Shown piece by piece: positions 13,201-25,400 of a stretch of 64,000 bases of DNA. The number at the start of each line of letters is the position of its first letter. Within the stretch, counting starts at the first letter, position 1. The translations under genes were made by a program, and so were the position numbers. The stretch spans positions 248,001 to 312,000 of the forward strand of contig JAGQDJ010000012.1 of assembly GCA_022885665.1 (NCBI GenBank). Direction: 5' to 3'. Source of the DNA: Triops longicaudatus (lineage: Eukaryota; Arthropoda; Branchiopoda; Notostraca; Triopsidae). The notes under the pieces were generated by a model that did no database searches, had not been told where the DNA came from, and saw only the letters and a program-made list of their open reading frames with translations.

Positions 13201-15963
13201 AACAAAAGCTTGTACACGACAGCATTACTGGATCAAGTCGACAGCTCACCTGGTATTTTCTCTAGGCGTCAAAAACGCTTTGATATCTACCTAAAAAAAG
13301 GAAGAGACGAAAGCCACTCATTCGTATAAGCCTACTTTGATCGCTGATCCACATCCCGGCTCAAGAGGGGTGACACGGACCCTTATCTAGTGTAAAGATG
13401 TGTTGAACGAGGTCTAAGCTTAGAACTTTATGGTTGGTTAATTTAGACCACAATGGGTGTAAAAATACATAAAAAATGCGAGGGACCAGCTCGTCCTCCC
13501 AGCTTATAGCTGGTGAAAAATTAGGTGTCAAACCCACCAAAAGGCCGTCCCTGCCCTTTCAAGAGGACTACACGATCTATTTCACGCTTGGGAAAGCAGA
13601 AACGTCATAAACCTCCCAAGAATTGACCACGTGGTTTTAATAGCTTTTCTACTAAATCGCCATTAATTGGGTGCAATAACCAATGGATTTTTTAGTATTA
13701 GATTCTTGAATAAATTCTCGGAGACTGAGAATCAAACAGAGTTGGAAGCAAAAACATAATAACCTATTTTCTTTCCTTGTCCCAAGTGTAATTATCCAGC
13801 TCTTAACGAGATGCTCATCTTAATAGTCTTTTTTTCTGTTGTCTCGGCTGAAGAAGTTACAAAGCAACTCCTTGGGGTTCGATGTGGGTGGCCTTCAGCA
13901 AAAGTATGGTAAGAAAAAGCGTCTTATCTTGGCTTTCGCTTCCACAGTCAATCAATTGAAACGCAGCCAACGCCAACGCTCGAAAATGGCGTTCAGGGAC
14001 TCAAAAAAAAAACGGGGACAGAGTATCTACTTAAGATGGCCGGCTCGATTGCTCAATTAGCAAAAAGGCACCCCTTGTCTTTTGTGTGGCCTTTATAGGG
14101 ACAGAAACAGAAACAGCACGCGTTTTCAAGGGTGGTGTACCAGGAATGACAGGAAAGGGTGGTCGATTTACGGCCAACTGTCCACATTAAGAAATTATAG
14201 TCGGTCCTGTCGTCGTCGCCGGGGACACCATGTTTCAAACGTCACGACTCGCCAAGTCTTCGCAGCCCAAGGTGTTGAAACAACGATAAAACTAGACCCC
14301 AGGAAATACAACTTAAGAAAAATTAAAACAAAAATATATTTTTATACATAAAATAATGCCACAGAAATTAATAGGTTAAAAATGAGAAAAATGAATAAAA
14401 AAATAATATTATAAATTGACTAAATTAACTTAGGCCTACAGTAGGATTTAATTTGGGTACCAAGTTTCTTCAAGGATAAAGTGGATCTGAAAAGATGTGG
14501 TCGGTGAAGAGGATCGTTTGGAAATCCATAAGGGATATACGATCCTATAATGACTCACACAGAGGTGGAGAACAGCACTACTCCAGCTGGCCTACCTACA
14601 GGGTCCTCCACGGAACCAAATTTAGCGCAGAATAGTGTAGGTAGTAGTAGACTTTAAAAGGAACGATACCTAATATTGGGCGGATGATGGAAATCTACAA
14701 AGGACACGGAGAATTTGTGGTCTGTGTACTTTCAGCCAAATCGCAACACGGTTAGAAACGAAGGTGCTTATCTTCAAACTTCTTTTTCTTTATATATATA
14801 TACAAACCTTTTCAGTAAAAACGCATAAAAGCGAATAGGCCAAGCCCACCCAAGCGTTAAAGCGTTTAAACTGTTACTTACCCAGTTCTGTAAAGAGGCA
14901 TTTAAGGAAATTGGCCTCGGTATATTGCAGCAATGTGGTGTGGGAATGTCTCTTGGATCAACAGGTTGTAAAAAGACAAGATTCGAAGCCCAGAAGTGAT
15001 CACAGAAATTATTTGCAGACATTCATCTCGCGTGGATTTCAACTCGTTACATTTGATTTTTGGCTTTACAGTTCTTCCATTTGACTCACAGGATAGTACC
15101 GTTCTTCAACAATAATCCAATTACCCGTATTCTGGCACCGTGTCCTAGAAAACTCAAGAAGCAATCTCAGTTAGTGTTGTGAGTCATTTCTGGCGTGGGA
15201 TAAACCTGCCGCGCATTTCCTTTATACATGCTTTCGTGCTAAAAACACAAGCATCGTCTCTTAAATACACTTTTCCTGTTTAACAACAATGACACTATTC
15301 TTCTGAGTGCATATTTTAGCCATTATTGTGGTGTTATCATGTAAGATGCACAATAAAAAGCATCACTGTATGCGGACGGCATTAACGCCATTTTGCAAAC
15401 AACAAATGGCGCGCTTGGTTCCGTCGGCGTCACAGCTGAACGGGAGTTGCGACAATGGGACCAAGGTGGCGGTATTGCATAGTCGGTAGCTGAAGTAAAA
15501 TTGCGCGAAATATTAGGATCAACTGTTATCGCGTTCTGAAACCTTTATTTTTATCGTTGTGTGTGCTTTAAGGTACCCTAAATGTACAAATATAACTTTC
15601 AGGTTCCTATGGAAATGAATTGCCGACGTTTTGAGTGTCATATTTCGAGCTTGAGGTATTTATTTAAGTGTGCATAAAACAGGAGTAATTTATTATATTT
15701 TTTTTTCTATTAGAAGCCTGGTTTATGAATGGAGTTGAAGATATCAGCCCGATTAGGGGGCGCAAGATGGGCACCGCAGGAGCAGGGGTCGCCTATTTCA
15801 CATTTCGAAATAACGTACCGAAACTAGCCTTTCGGTTTATTCACTTGATTTTCCTTATGTCGCCAAATACAAGTACTCTTTACGATATTTGGTTTCATGT
15901 ACCTTGGCTGTAAATATTTTTGAAATGACAAATATTTTAGAAACGTTCAAACGATTGAACCAT

Positions 15964-15984
15964 GTTTTCGCATGATGCGAAAAC
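15964..15984. repeat. Perfect 10-bp inverted repeat
   Basis: GTTTTCGCAT, one G, then ATGCGAAAAC. This near-perfect palindrome could be a binding site for a dimeric factor or simply chance. Nothing adjoining explains it. Confidence 0.8.
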
Positions 15985-16224
15985 TATGCTGCTAATAATT
16001 CAACAATCAATACAATTTTATATTGCAATAGGGTTTCACTGTGGGGCAATACTGAAGATGTGAAACATCGGTTTCTTCAAAATGCGCACCATATACTCAC
16101 TTGGGGTGACTTTTGCGTGGGCTCAGTAACCAAATAAGCATTTCATTTCCGAACCCAAGTCACCGGCATAAATCAGCTTGCATGTTTGAATACTTCGTGT
16201 TTATCTAATTATATGCAATGCCAG

Positions 16225-16334
16225 CAAGTGTCTCAGGCAGCGGGGGACGGCGACATTGCGGATTCCCCCCTACCGTTTGAAAAGATCGAGGAGTCTATCG
16301 ACAACATAGAACACAAGCAAGAATATGTGAGGCG
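16225..16334 (+). other. Candidate isolated coding exon, unrecognised
   Basis: An open segment is bounded by an AG acceptor-like site (CCAG before 16225) and a GT donor-like site (GCG|GTATTT after 16334). It would encode about 36 residues, acidic and charged, including PFEKIEESIDNIEHKQEYVR. The composition looks like protein coding: mixed Glu, Asp, Lys and Ile with few rare residues, unlike the surrounding AT-rich frames. I do not recognise the family and see no matching exons nearby. The donor is weak and the polypyrimidine tract poor, so chance openness is quite possible. Confidence 0.22.
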
Positions 16335-19195
16335 GTATTTCCCCTTCTCTCAATATCTACACGTTTTTTTTTTTTTTTTCTAAATCACACTGACGAATGT
16401 CTCCAGAAGAACACCGTGTTGCTTTCTGGGGCCCTGACAATACCGGCTGTCGCTTTTCACCACTTGTCCAACATCCAAAGTCACAAAGTCCCGAAGCTTA
16501 CAAAAAGTGTCGGCATGTCAAACTGCCATGTCGCATGGCCTGGCACGGTCACGCTCTGGAATAGAGAATTCTTTTGTCCCCAAGATCACGCTGGTCATCC
16601 GCAAGGAATGCAGCACATTTTTTGGAAAATCCCTCTAGCCTTTTGTAATTTTTTCTTCATTTCATTTCACTATTTTTATTTGCTGAAATGTTAAAATCCA
16701 TGATTAGATCAAAAGGGCCAAAAGCTTTGGCAACAGAGCCTTAGCAGCGTAAATAAAAGACAAAGGCTGTCAGAGCAGATTACACGTGAAAACAAACTCC
16801 GAGAGTGAGTTCCTCAACTCCTGTAAGAAGCTTTCTGTATTATCACACGTGAGCGATAGATATCTTCAAGCCCATCAGTTAGCAACCTTCGCAAGTTTCG
16901 ACGGAAGAATTTATGCCTGGTTTACCTAAATATGCTGCTTTACATTTATTAGAATTCTTTGCTCTTGGAAACCAAAAAGTAGAATAATACTGATTTTTTG
17001 TCCTTGTGTGCGAACAACTGTGGTGGAATTTTAAAACAACATAATTTATCTGCGGTTATTCATAAATGGGACCTTTTCGCCCTTTGCGTCATCACGAATG
17101 ACTCAGGAGACAACCGAGAGACAAAATTAATGTCCGTGGCGTTGTCTCAGGACACGAATAACAAATTGCTTAAATGACTAGGTAACATTTTTTCGGCTTA
17201 ATGGTAGATAGACAGCCAAAGGTGCGGTTGGTTGGGGGGGTCTACACCGCTTCCTTGTCGCCCAGTCACTATCAACCACACACTCATTTGCATAATGGAT
17301 GCCATGCTCTTTCTAACGCGTTTTGAAGCGCAGTAATGGAAAACTCGATAACATTCCGCCAATTGATTTGCATTATTAGTCACTTGGATGCAAATTCGAC
17401 GCTGCTACGACCCGCTTCTTGAATTTTTATCATTTATTTTTTTATAATTATTCTTTACGAGTTTCGTTATTATAAATAGTTGAATTGAGCTAAATAATTT
17501 TAACATTAAATTGAATTAATTGAACCGTGTGAATTGAGTTGAATTGTTTTGTTGTAAGATTTTCAGTTTTCTAAATCAAATAAGAATAATTACAGTGCAT
17601 ATGTAATAAAGCGTTGTGTATTATAATATGCAAAGATTGGGAAGTTGGGGGTTACACAAGGGAAAGGTATAGGCAACTTCTGGGCTGACAGTAGCCGAAG
17701 ATTTTTAGAAATTTTCCAAACAATAAAGAAAACACATGGTCGCATCCAAGCTAAAGCTGTACAATAAATATAAAAGCTTTCATTGCACCAACATGGCCGT
17801 TTTTTTCCTAGCTACTGATTTTTTTCTAATTTTTGGATTAACAAGTTTAAAACTTTATGGCACCAACATGTTCATGTTTTTCTATTACCTAACCCCATCA
17901 TTTCTTTTTTCATCAAGATAAGACTCAACTTCCCATTTCCAATTGGGCTCCGTTCAATCTTAAGAGAAAATATCACACTCAAGATTATACTTTGGATAGT
18001 TACAAGTCTTCCGTTTTCCAATTCAGCTAAAGACTAAGTTTTTTGGGAGAAAAACAAGTCAGCATCGAAGAAAATGCTTGCGAGGCATTTACTAAGTGCT
18101 TTTCCAACACGCTACGAAAACCAAAATCTCAGCTTTCAAGAATGTCACTGACTTCAATGCGCGTCAATCACCGGTTTTCATCATGGAAAACACACACCCA
18201 AGCTAGATTTACACTCACTAGCTCTTAGCACACAAAAAACAGCAAAGAAATGGGGTATACAGACGGAAATAGAAGAACAAAAAGCGAGGAAACAAAGCTA
18301 CAAATGCTGTACATAAAACTCGAATAAGGTACGGGATAGATAAATGGGAAGATATAATAAAGCGTCAAAGTTTGTACGACGAAGTCGATTACGGACAGGA
18401 ATTTGCGAGAAAAAAGCGTCCTTGTCGGTTTCGTAATGTGATTTGGTGAAAAAAAAATGCGAAAGCTGGTTTTGTGGGGAGCAAAAAAGGCTTTTACATA
18501 GCAGGGATATAAATGCTGGCGGTGGCTCTGTATCCTGGGCCATGGATTGATCTAAAAATCGGTGAAAAATAAAAAATATATATAAAAACACTGTTACACA
18601 CTCAAAAATTAGCAAATTAAACGGGATGCAGATTTACATTGAAACAAATTCGGCAGAAACTTGAGAAGTAAGAAAAACTTCGAGAAGAAATAATGTCATG
18701 AGGAAGTAATGGGCCCTCGCCGTCGCCACCACTGACGGACTCACAACAGCGTCATGCAGAGGTCAGAAAAAGTTGCATAGAGAGAAACTTAAGTAATTAA
18801 TCCATTACTTGGGGAGTTTGGTATAAGAAAAAAGCAAGGTAGTATATATGGAAACGACATACGGAGATGGGAGATGCCGAAGGGTCGGGCCTCGTGCACA
18901 GGCAAAATGGTCAAAGTTCACCACCTATCGATGCCTGGAAAGGTCCAACCCAAAAACCACATCAACATGCAGAAATTATTGTCGAAACATGACAATTAAC
19001 ACATTAGAAACACAACACGTAGCAAACACCATTAGTAATCAAGAAAAATAAAGATTTTTCTTTCGGTTCCAAGACGAAACTATGAAAACAACTACGGATT
19101 GAAGGCTTTAGTTTGTTTCCAGAAAAAATTTTAGAAATTAATTTTTTTAGAAAAAAAGAATGCTTATTTTTTTTTAAAAAAAAATCTTAGCTTAC

Positions 19196-19416
19196 CTGTG
19201 CTGTTTAAGGTTATCCTGGCGCTTGAAGGTCTTGCCACACACTTCGCAGGTATAGGTAATGTCTTCACGGTGACTTCTTTCGTGAATCATTAAGTTGTAG
19301 GATTTAGTGAACCGACGTTGGCAGTATTTGCAGACAAAATCGGCTCTGGGCGCCACCCGACGCCGGTAAGCAGCAGCGCCCCGGTCTTCGGTGTCGTATG
19401 GCATCACGGCGAACAT
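19196..19416 (-). CDS. drm: Drumstick-type Odd-skipped zinc-finger protein, first coding exon
   Basis: On the - strand, ATG at 19416 opens a frame for 73 full residues plus two bases. It starts MFAVM, has a basic stretch, then one complete C2H2 finger (C29, C32, H45, H49; core YCQRRFTKSYNLMIHERSH). A second finger follows with C57, C60 and H73 (core CEVCGKTFKRQDNLKQHR). This matches Drosophila Drumstick, an 81-residue Odd-family protein with the same MFAVM start and a second finger completed by a short Cys-rich tail. In flies Drumstick binds Lines and so lets Bowl act in gut and leg patterning. The exon ends at CACAG|GTAAG, an excellent splice donor. Read straight through, the next codons are AGG TAA, giving a 74-residue protein that lacks the last finger ligand. 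I favour splicing to a short 3' exon, not located in this window. Family assignment is strong; the 3' end is unresolved. Confidence 0.9.
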
Positions 19417-22400
19417 TCTGACGGCTTTTTGAGAGTTGCTTCTTCACTAGAGTGAAAAAAATTCCCCAAGATGGTAACGTGTGTTTTTCCCCCAAGGATT
19501 GATAGCAGCAGCAAACGGCAACGAATCAATCCCACGCACAGGTTGCAGTCCGTGTCGCTAAGATTGTTGCGTCCTTCTTATCGCACACTGAGCACCGACA
19601 CAACTAATGGCTTCTTTCCTGGTACAGCCCAGCTAAGCAATGGCGATTGGCCTATTCTAAAGCAGAAAAGAAACAAGACAAATAAGTAACACCGTTCAAG
19701 ACCCCCAACAGCACAATTATCAGTCAAACTTCCCCGCCGTGTGACGTCGGATATCCGGTGCACTTTTAATCCAAACTAGCCTTTTAGCACCTTTCGGGTC
19801 ACAAACCCGAGTCAACAACGCTTACAGCCTGAATATACCCCGGTTGGACCCACGAACAATGGCACACACCACCGCCTTTTCCGGACAAACACAGAGAACG
19901 CCCATGTACAAACTCATATAGTCATGCAAACGCAGATATGTAATTAGTTTTTTATATATACACCTAACTGGAGAAATTTTTGGATAGTTTATCCACTATT
20001 CTGGTAAACACGTCCGTTACTTGAAAGCCAGGCTTATAGTTACAATGAATTATTGTACTGTGTAGTGACAAAGTTGTTTCCACTGCTATAACATGAGTTA
20101 ACACAAGGAAAATAGCAATCGTAACGCTAACTCAAGTGCTTATGCTGGACTAACTCGCATTGCACGTCGAGTTAGCTGTCTTTTTAGCTCAAATTTCAGA
20201 AACACCAGTAATGTCGCTAATAACACGTGTTTAGACCCGTTTGGCCATATTTTGACGTTTAGGTATCATAAGAACGTGCTTCCGTGTATCCGTTTTGCTT
20301 CGCTAAGAAACATGTGTTAAGATGGCAATGGAAACACAGTATATATTTATATAAATGCATATATTCCAATCGCAATAGCGTGTACTATTTAATTCGTTTT
20401 TAAATGGTTTAAGCCTGTAAATGCTATTGTGAGTCAACGAATAGCTGTTGCATCTTAACGCTGCATCGAATGCATAATTGTATCGAACGTTATAAATATG
20501 AAATATGGACTTCTTCGAGCTTTACGCCAGTTTGACTGTTTTTTATAGCCTTGATTGACAAACAAACACATTTTCTTGCTTAACTCAACTACTTTACTCG
20601 CGTAATTCCATTTCCTGCTTAAATTACTTTCTGAAATAGGTTCATTTGACAGAAGGACAGTTGGCTCGTTTTGTAGTTTCGGTAATTCAGTATTAGGTTA
20701 GCCGTGGAAAGACAGCTCACATTTTACCCCCGTACGTCTTTGAAAATGGAACCTTTCAGAAAAAGTGTTCTTGGTGGCTGGATTCTTCATTCTGGGTGCA
20801 ATTAGCTGGCTTGCAAGAGAGTCTTGTACGCCATGCGTAACTTGGCGCTGTTTTACTGCTACATAAATCTTTCAGCCAACAATGTGGCCCCGAATGCCTT
20901 TCCCCGCTTTCCCAAACTGATGTGTTTTGCTGGGTTCCAACGCGGAGACAATGGAACAAGACAATAAAGTTAATGTGTTCTCCAACAATGTTTTTCCAAG
21001 CTTGAAGGTGCATGCAAGCAAGCAGTACCGGACGTATGCAAATCAATTTCACGACAGTGCCCTTACGGTATGCTTTTCTAGTTAAAGCTCTCGCTCTATT
21101 GTACTTGAGTGTAAAAACGGTGGGAAAACGGCAGCATTTTGACATTGCTGTCATAAAAGTTGCCAAAGAGAATTGCGGCACTGCCACTGCAGCGGGCCCA
21201 GGTTCCCGAAAACCCTCGATTGCGATGGGGGCCATAAAAACGGAGGACGAGGGGCATTTTCCAAGCAGTTTGGAAGATTGCTGCCGGTTTTGAGGATGCC
21301 CACCAATGCCGCAAAAACTTCCACTATACCAGACCTGCAAACCTCAATGACTGCTGACTCGGCTCAGGCATCTTGCGACGTTTAAAGATGTGCTGTATAT
21401 ATGTCTATACCATGTGAGCTGCCATAAAAGTAGGGCAGGACAAAATCCCGCACGTTTCCCGGTAGTAAAAACCGCTGCGCTTAAACCATATTGGGAATGG
21501 TATTGCGAAACCCAAACTGCGCAGGCTGTACTTTGTAACCCTATTTGGATTTTGCCCCGGTTAAAGGTACTAAACTCACCACAGAACCACGAAAACAGAT
21601 TTCTGAAGCTCTTACCTGTTATTTAATAGATTTGACTGCGTTTTAATTCATGTAAGCTTGCCAAACTCTCGAACTGTATCATTTACAGGGAATCGACTTG
21701 TTAACTTTGCTTTAATCGCGTTTAGTTTAATTTCTTGCAGTGTGATTTAATTATTCATTATATTTCAATACACAAATGTAGTGTTTAACTTTGTTTTAAT
21801 TTTTTGTAGCAGTTTCAGCATTATCAACATAATTCGAATAATCGAATATGTACTCTAATCGAATATGTACTAAATAGAGTCTAACTTAAAAATTACAAAT
21901 TAAGTGCTTTTCTAGTGAGGTATTCGAATTACGGAAGTGTTAATCTTCGATGTTTCTACTTCAAACATGACAAAAAAAAATTGCGTGTGGCTGAGGTATT
22001 TCTAAGACTATCGGCACGCAATCCGTTTTGATTCTCAATTAGAGACCAAAAGGGTTGAATTCCCAGGTATTACAAGAGCGATGTTCCGGAAAAGTCAAGG
22101 TAAGAAGGCCCAGAAAGGAATGTTTGCCATGTTGAGGCAAGAGCTGTATCGGATGAAGCAGAAAAGGAGGCGTGAGAATCCGTTTACCTCGCCGGTTTTC
22201 TTGCCCGTTTGCCCGGACTGCTCTTCAAGGACCCATAAAGATCCATCGGGAAGGCGGGACCGCTCGTTTTTTAACGACGGTAATTACGTTTAGCTTGGCC
22301 GGTGTGGAAAGCTGTTTCAAAGAAAGGTATACATCTCTCATAGCCAACATTCCAAAAAAAGAGAGAAAGAAATTTCCAGGGAAATGTTGAGAATAAACGC

Positions 22401-25400
22401 AGAGTTAACATGGTCAATGTGGAGATAAAATGAAACGAGCCAGAGGTCAACCTGGGCCTAAATATTTCTTTTGACATTTTCCAGCATAATGCCACCACTT
22501 ACATTCCTTTCAACATATTTTCATAATCTACTGCTTTATTTTCTTTTTTAAAAAAAAAATCTCACGAGCAATCAAGGAAGGCTATACCGTCGATTTTAGT
22601 TGTTTCGACTGGAAATTCAACGCTGAGCGTTCAACAGGCCTGAAATTTACTACAACAACGAAAGAAGCTTTCAACTTTAAAAAAATCGAAAATTTTGTTC
22701 AGTGCTTGAAATTTGATCCGTGTTTTTTGAATGACATAAAAACAACAGAAAAAGCCGGAAAAAAAGACAAACTAATAGGTTAAGGATCAGAGACTAGGCT
22801 TGTGTGTTAAGGCCTTACGTTCCTATTATGTTCCTGGCCCTTTTAGGATTGGCTGGTAGAGGCTATGCTCATATACGTTACTTGACAATTAGCCCGAGCG
22901 CGCGGGGCTAACTGCGAGCAGCTACTGTAAGTTCAGTGGGTAGACGCGTTGCCATCAAGAAAAAGGGAAGACACAGACAGGTGAGAGGCAAAGGTGGGCT
23001 GTACTACCGTTACAGCCACAGCACCGGCTACTGGGCTTTGCTAGCTTTAACCACGCCACTCACACACACTCAATTCATGAAATTGCCTATCCTCTGCTTG
23101 CCAAAGATTCTTTTTCATCTCCTGTCACCTCGCCGTGAAACTCTGAGTTCAGAACCATTTCTTTTAGTAACGCAGTCGTAAATTCACTAGTCAAATTTAA
23201 AACCAAATAAGAGTTTTAAACACTACAAAAACACTTAAGGCAAATTATTATAAACTTAAAAATTCGTCACTAGCGCTTCGTACGCATTAAAAGAAATTAA
23301 CTGTCAAACTAATATATTTTGGTATAAAAGAATTCACTATAACAGCGCTTTAAGCACTATAGCACTGTATGCACTAAATACTCTATGAATGCCTCATTAC
23401 AGTAGGACAAAGGCGTATGAAATTAACTGTCCAAGTCATAAGAATTCACTACAACAGCATTTACACACTACATGCTTTACGCTAAAAACAATTAACAAAC
23501 TGCAAAGCTTAACTTCTCAACTTACCGAAATGATGGCGATAACTGTCCGAAATCGCAGCACACTCAATGTAAGAACTGAGCCGTTTTTCAATATGGGTGG
23601 AAATGGAATTGGCGTGCCAAAGAGTCCTGCAGTAATCACGAGAATGATTCCAGCTCACCGAAGGCTTCCGTATTGTCTGAAGGCTAGTGTAAGACTGGTT
23701 AGCAGGAAGCCTTAAATGTGTATCAGAGGTTGCTGACAGCTCGAGCAAATCCCAGCAAGCAATTAAAGTAGCTGGCGTAGTTGTGGGTCCTGGCACATTC
23801 AGTTGCACTCTGGTCGCTTCCATCCGAGGTTCGAGGGACACCCTGCTACGGTACGGACCTTGGCTAGCAAAGCTCCAGAGGAAATAGCGAAAGGGGGCCC
23901 CTTCGTCAAAGAGACTCCATGGGTAAAATCTTCATTCGGACACAGGAAAGGCAGGCTAAAGCTTTCCCAACAAACCAGTCCTTCTTCCCTTTAGGAGAAG
24001 TATTTCCACCATGCAATATCGCACCGCCTACTTCCCCAGCCACAATAAACTGGATAGACGCCTTCCTCCCTCGCAACTCTCCGTTCCCACCGTTCAGTTT
24101 TGTTGTCTTCGAGCTGAGCATTTGCCCAATGTAAGAAAGCCGGAGTTGGAAAGAGAAAAACGAGCTATAGCCTTTATAGCCCCGGAACCGAGCAAAAAAA
24201 CGTCTTCAAAACTGTTTAATAAAGTTTAGTGTGGTTACCTGTTACCTCCTTCCTTTGTCTATGCAACACGGCGAGATGGGTAGTGCCCAGCCCCGCCCCT
24301 CCTCTCCCGTTAAACGCCAATTCATGGATCACTTTGCCTCGCTTTGCTTGAACTGTTTGCCGGGATACATTGAGAGAGAGAGAGAGAAAAAAGAAATAAA
24401 AACGCCACATAGCCGGTTATCGAGCTCCAAGGCGTCGATACGTACTAGACCCTCGCTGCCTTTGATTTTTTTTTTATTTTTATTTTATTCCTAATTCCCT
24501 CTCATTCTTGATTCTTTTTGTGTGTCCAAGTCTTGTTGTAATCCTCAAGTGTGTTATGCGTATAAACGCCAGTCAGGCATCAGGTAAAAACGCTTGACTC
24601 TCGGATGACTGCGGGACGAAGCCAAAGAAACCATTTTCTTCTTCTACACTCCTCCAACTGCAAGCCAACACTTAATACTGGCTACAGGACTTCATAAATC
24701 ATCAACATCAAGGCGTACCGCCGTCTCCATCGTGACGTATCGCTGCCAACATAGAAAACCCTCGTGTCACCTTTAAGATTTGACCTCAGTCTTCTCATGC
24801 AGTTTAATTTTTCCCAGAGCCAATATCCATTCCCCAAGCATACATCAGTCACGTATCGGAAAGAAAAACATCACAGAACATCTATCACTTGCAATACGGA
24901 TCTTCTTAATGAACTTTATACGAAAAGCTACAGAACGCATTGCTCTGGTCAGGAATGTGCCTTACTTTCCCATGTCAAAAGGGTGAAAGCTAAAAGGACC
25001 GTTTTGAAACTTGCCAAAAAGGCTACAAACGCATTACAACTTGTTTCAAGCATTCGGGCCTCCCTTGTGAAAGAAAAGAAAGATACCTTCTGTGTCCATA
25101 TACAATATTGGAGTCGTGTGCATACATCTCCATGACGAGACAGCACGAATGAAAAACCCTCGCCTCATCATCCCTTTTACCTGTTATGCCAACGACGGAA
25201 TAGCATGGAGCTGCCCAGCGTGGGAACCGCACAGAAGTCAACTGGAGGACGTCTTTGCCTGGAACCAAGCCCCGCCCTTCCTCCAGCACACGGCGAGCTG
25301 AGAGCAGTGCCGTCATTTTCAGTCGTTGGTGCTTCACGGAGGGGAACATAACCGTATTCAACCCTTTTTCCTAACGTCCTTTTGGCTCTGCTCACCGTGT

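Larger units (their letters stand above)
10217..19195. other. Long intergenic stretch left of drumstick
   Basis: About 9 kb with no convincing gene. It should contain the intron and any 3' exon of the Drumstick gene, but I could not find an exon encoding the expected short Cys-containing tail. Items seen: a 10-bp-arm hairpin at 15964-15984, a coding-like candidate exon at 16225-16334, poly(T) at 16365-16379, and short open frames without family features. Confidence 0.5.
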
